From positions 930,001 through 994,000 of the forward strand of contig NZ_JADJTF010000001.1 in the NCBI RefSeq assembly GCF_016711335.1: DNA of 64,000 bases, given 5' to 3'. The position numbers were made by a program, and so were the translations under genes. The DNA comes from Thiofilum sp. Its GTDB lineage: Bacteria > Pseudomonadota > Gammaproteobacteria > Thiotrichales > Thiotrichaceae. The notes under the pieces are model-generated. The model ran no database searches, was not told where the DNA came from, and saw only the letters and a list, made by a program, of their open reading frames with translations. Position 1 is the first letter of the stretch, and each line of letters begins with the position of its first letter. This document shows, in pieces, positions 63,960-64,000 of the stretch.

Positions 63960-64000
63960 GGACTAAATAGCGGCTAAATCAACAAACGCTGCATCATAAC

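Overview
The window looks like a chromosome segment of a gammaproteobacterium. RlmA, RimO, WaaF, RecQ, ApaG, an IspB-type synthase, the L21-L27-ObgE block, a CrbS-type acetate-responsive kinase cluster and the AmgK/MurU recycling pair are all present, and coding is moderately A+T-rich outside the left-hand island. A filamentous sulfur bacterium of the Thiotrichales (Thiothrix-like) would fit, but this is an impression from gene content, not a proven assignment.

Left end (1-7938) is a defence island with visibly more G/C-rich codons than the rest. It holds the C-terminus of a PIN-domain protein, an hsdM split by a 1269-bp IS4-family element with a perfect 9-bp target duplication, a large hsdS, an SMC-like AAA ATPase and an HNH endonuclease of the kind seen in Septu (PtuA/PtuB). 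No hsdR is visible. The genes overlap or nearly touch, so the methylase-specificity module and the ATPase-nuclease pair appear to be one operon. A second IS4-family element (about 9122-10523) sits just upstream of rlmA.

10547-20026 holds rlmA, a Fur-box-preceded cytochrome b561-YceI pair, tRNA-Phe (one base short in its acceptor stem), a membrane/coiled-coil protein, a NarL-type two-component pair, and a run of four minus-strand genes for small secreted, mostly cysteine-rich proteins. One of these fuses a ricin-type lectin to a Kunitz (BPTI-like) domain, and one is a 49-residue peptide.

20031-42098 is mostly housekeeping: ppx-ridA-spoT-rpoZ (SpoT has lost both metal ligands of its synthetase domain), a CrbS-like transporter-kinase cluster with a receiver and a membrane PAS-exonuclease fusion, waaF, ilvE, a lytic transglycosylase, apaG, proB-obgE-rpmA-rplU, ispB, a GntR regulator and a ribokinase.

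42268-51675 is accessory: a DUF6714-like protein, a second ricin-type lectin, secreted proteins, a transglutaminase-like protein with Ser in place of the catalytic Cys, and a 1502-residue exported protein with two complete VWA domains. 51859-63959 holds amgK-murU, metabolic hydrolases, a TacA/TacT-like toxin-antitoxin pair, an AAA/PD-(D/E)XK protein, recQ, a PBP4 with a long Gln-rich insert, and rimO. Several disruptions (two IS transposases, tRNA-Phe) are single-base changes in homopolymer runs, so either real decay or sequence error must be considered.
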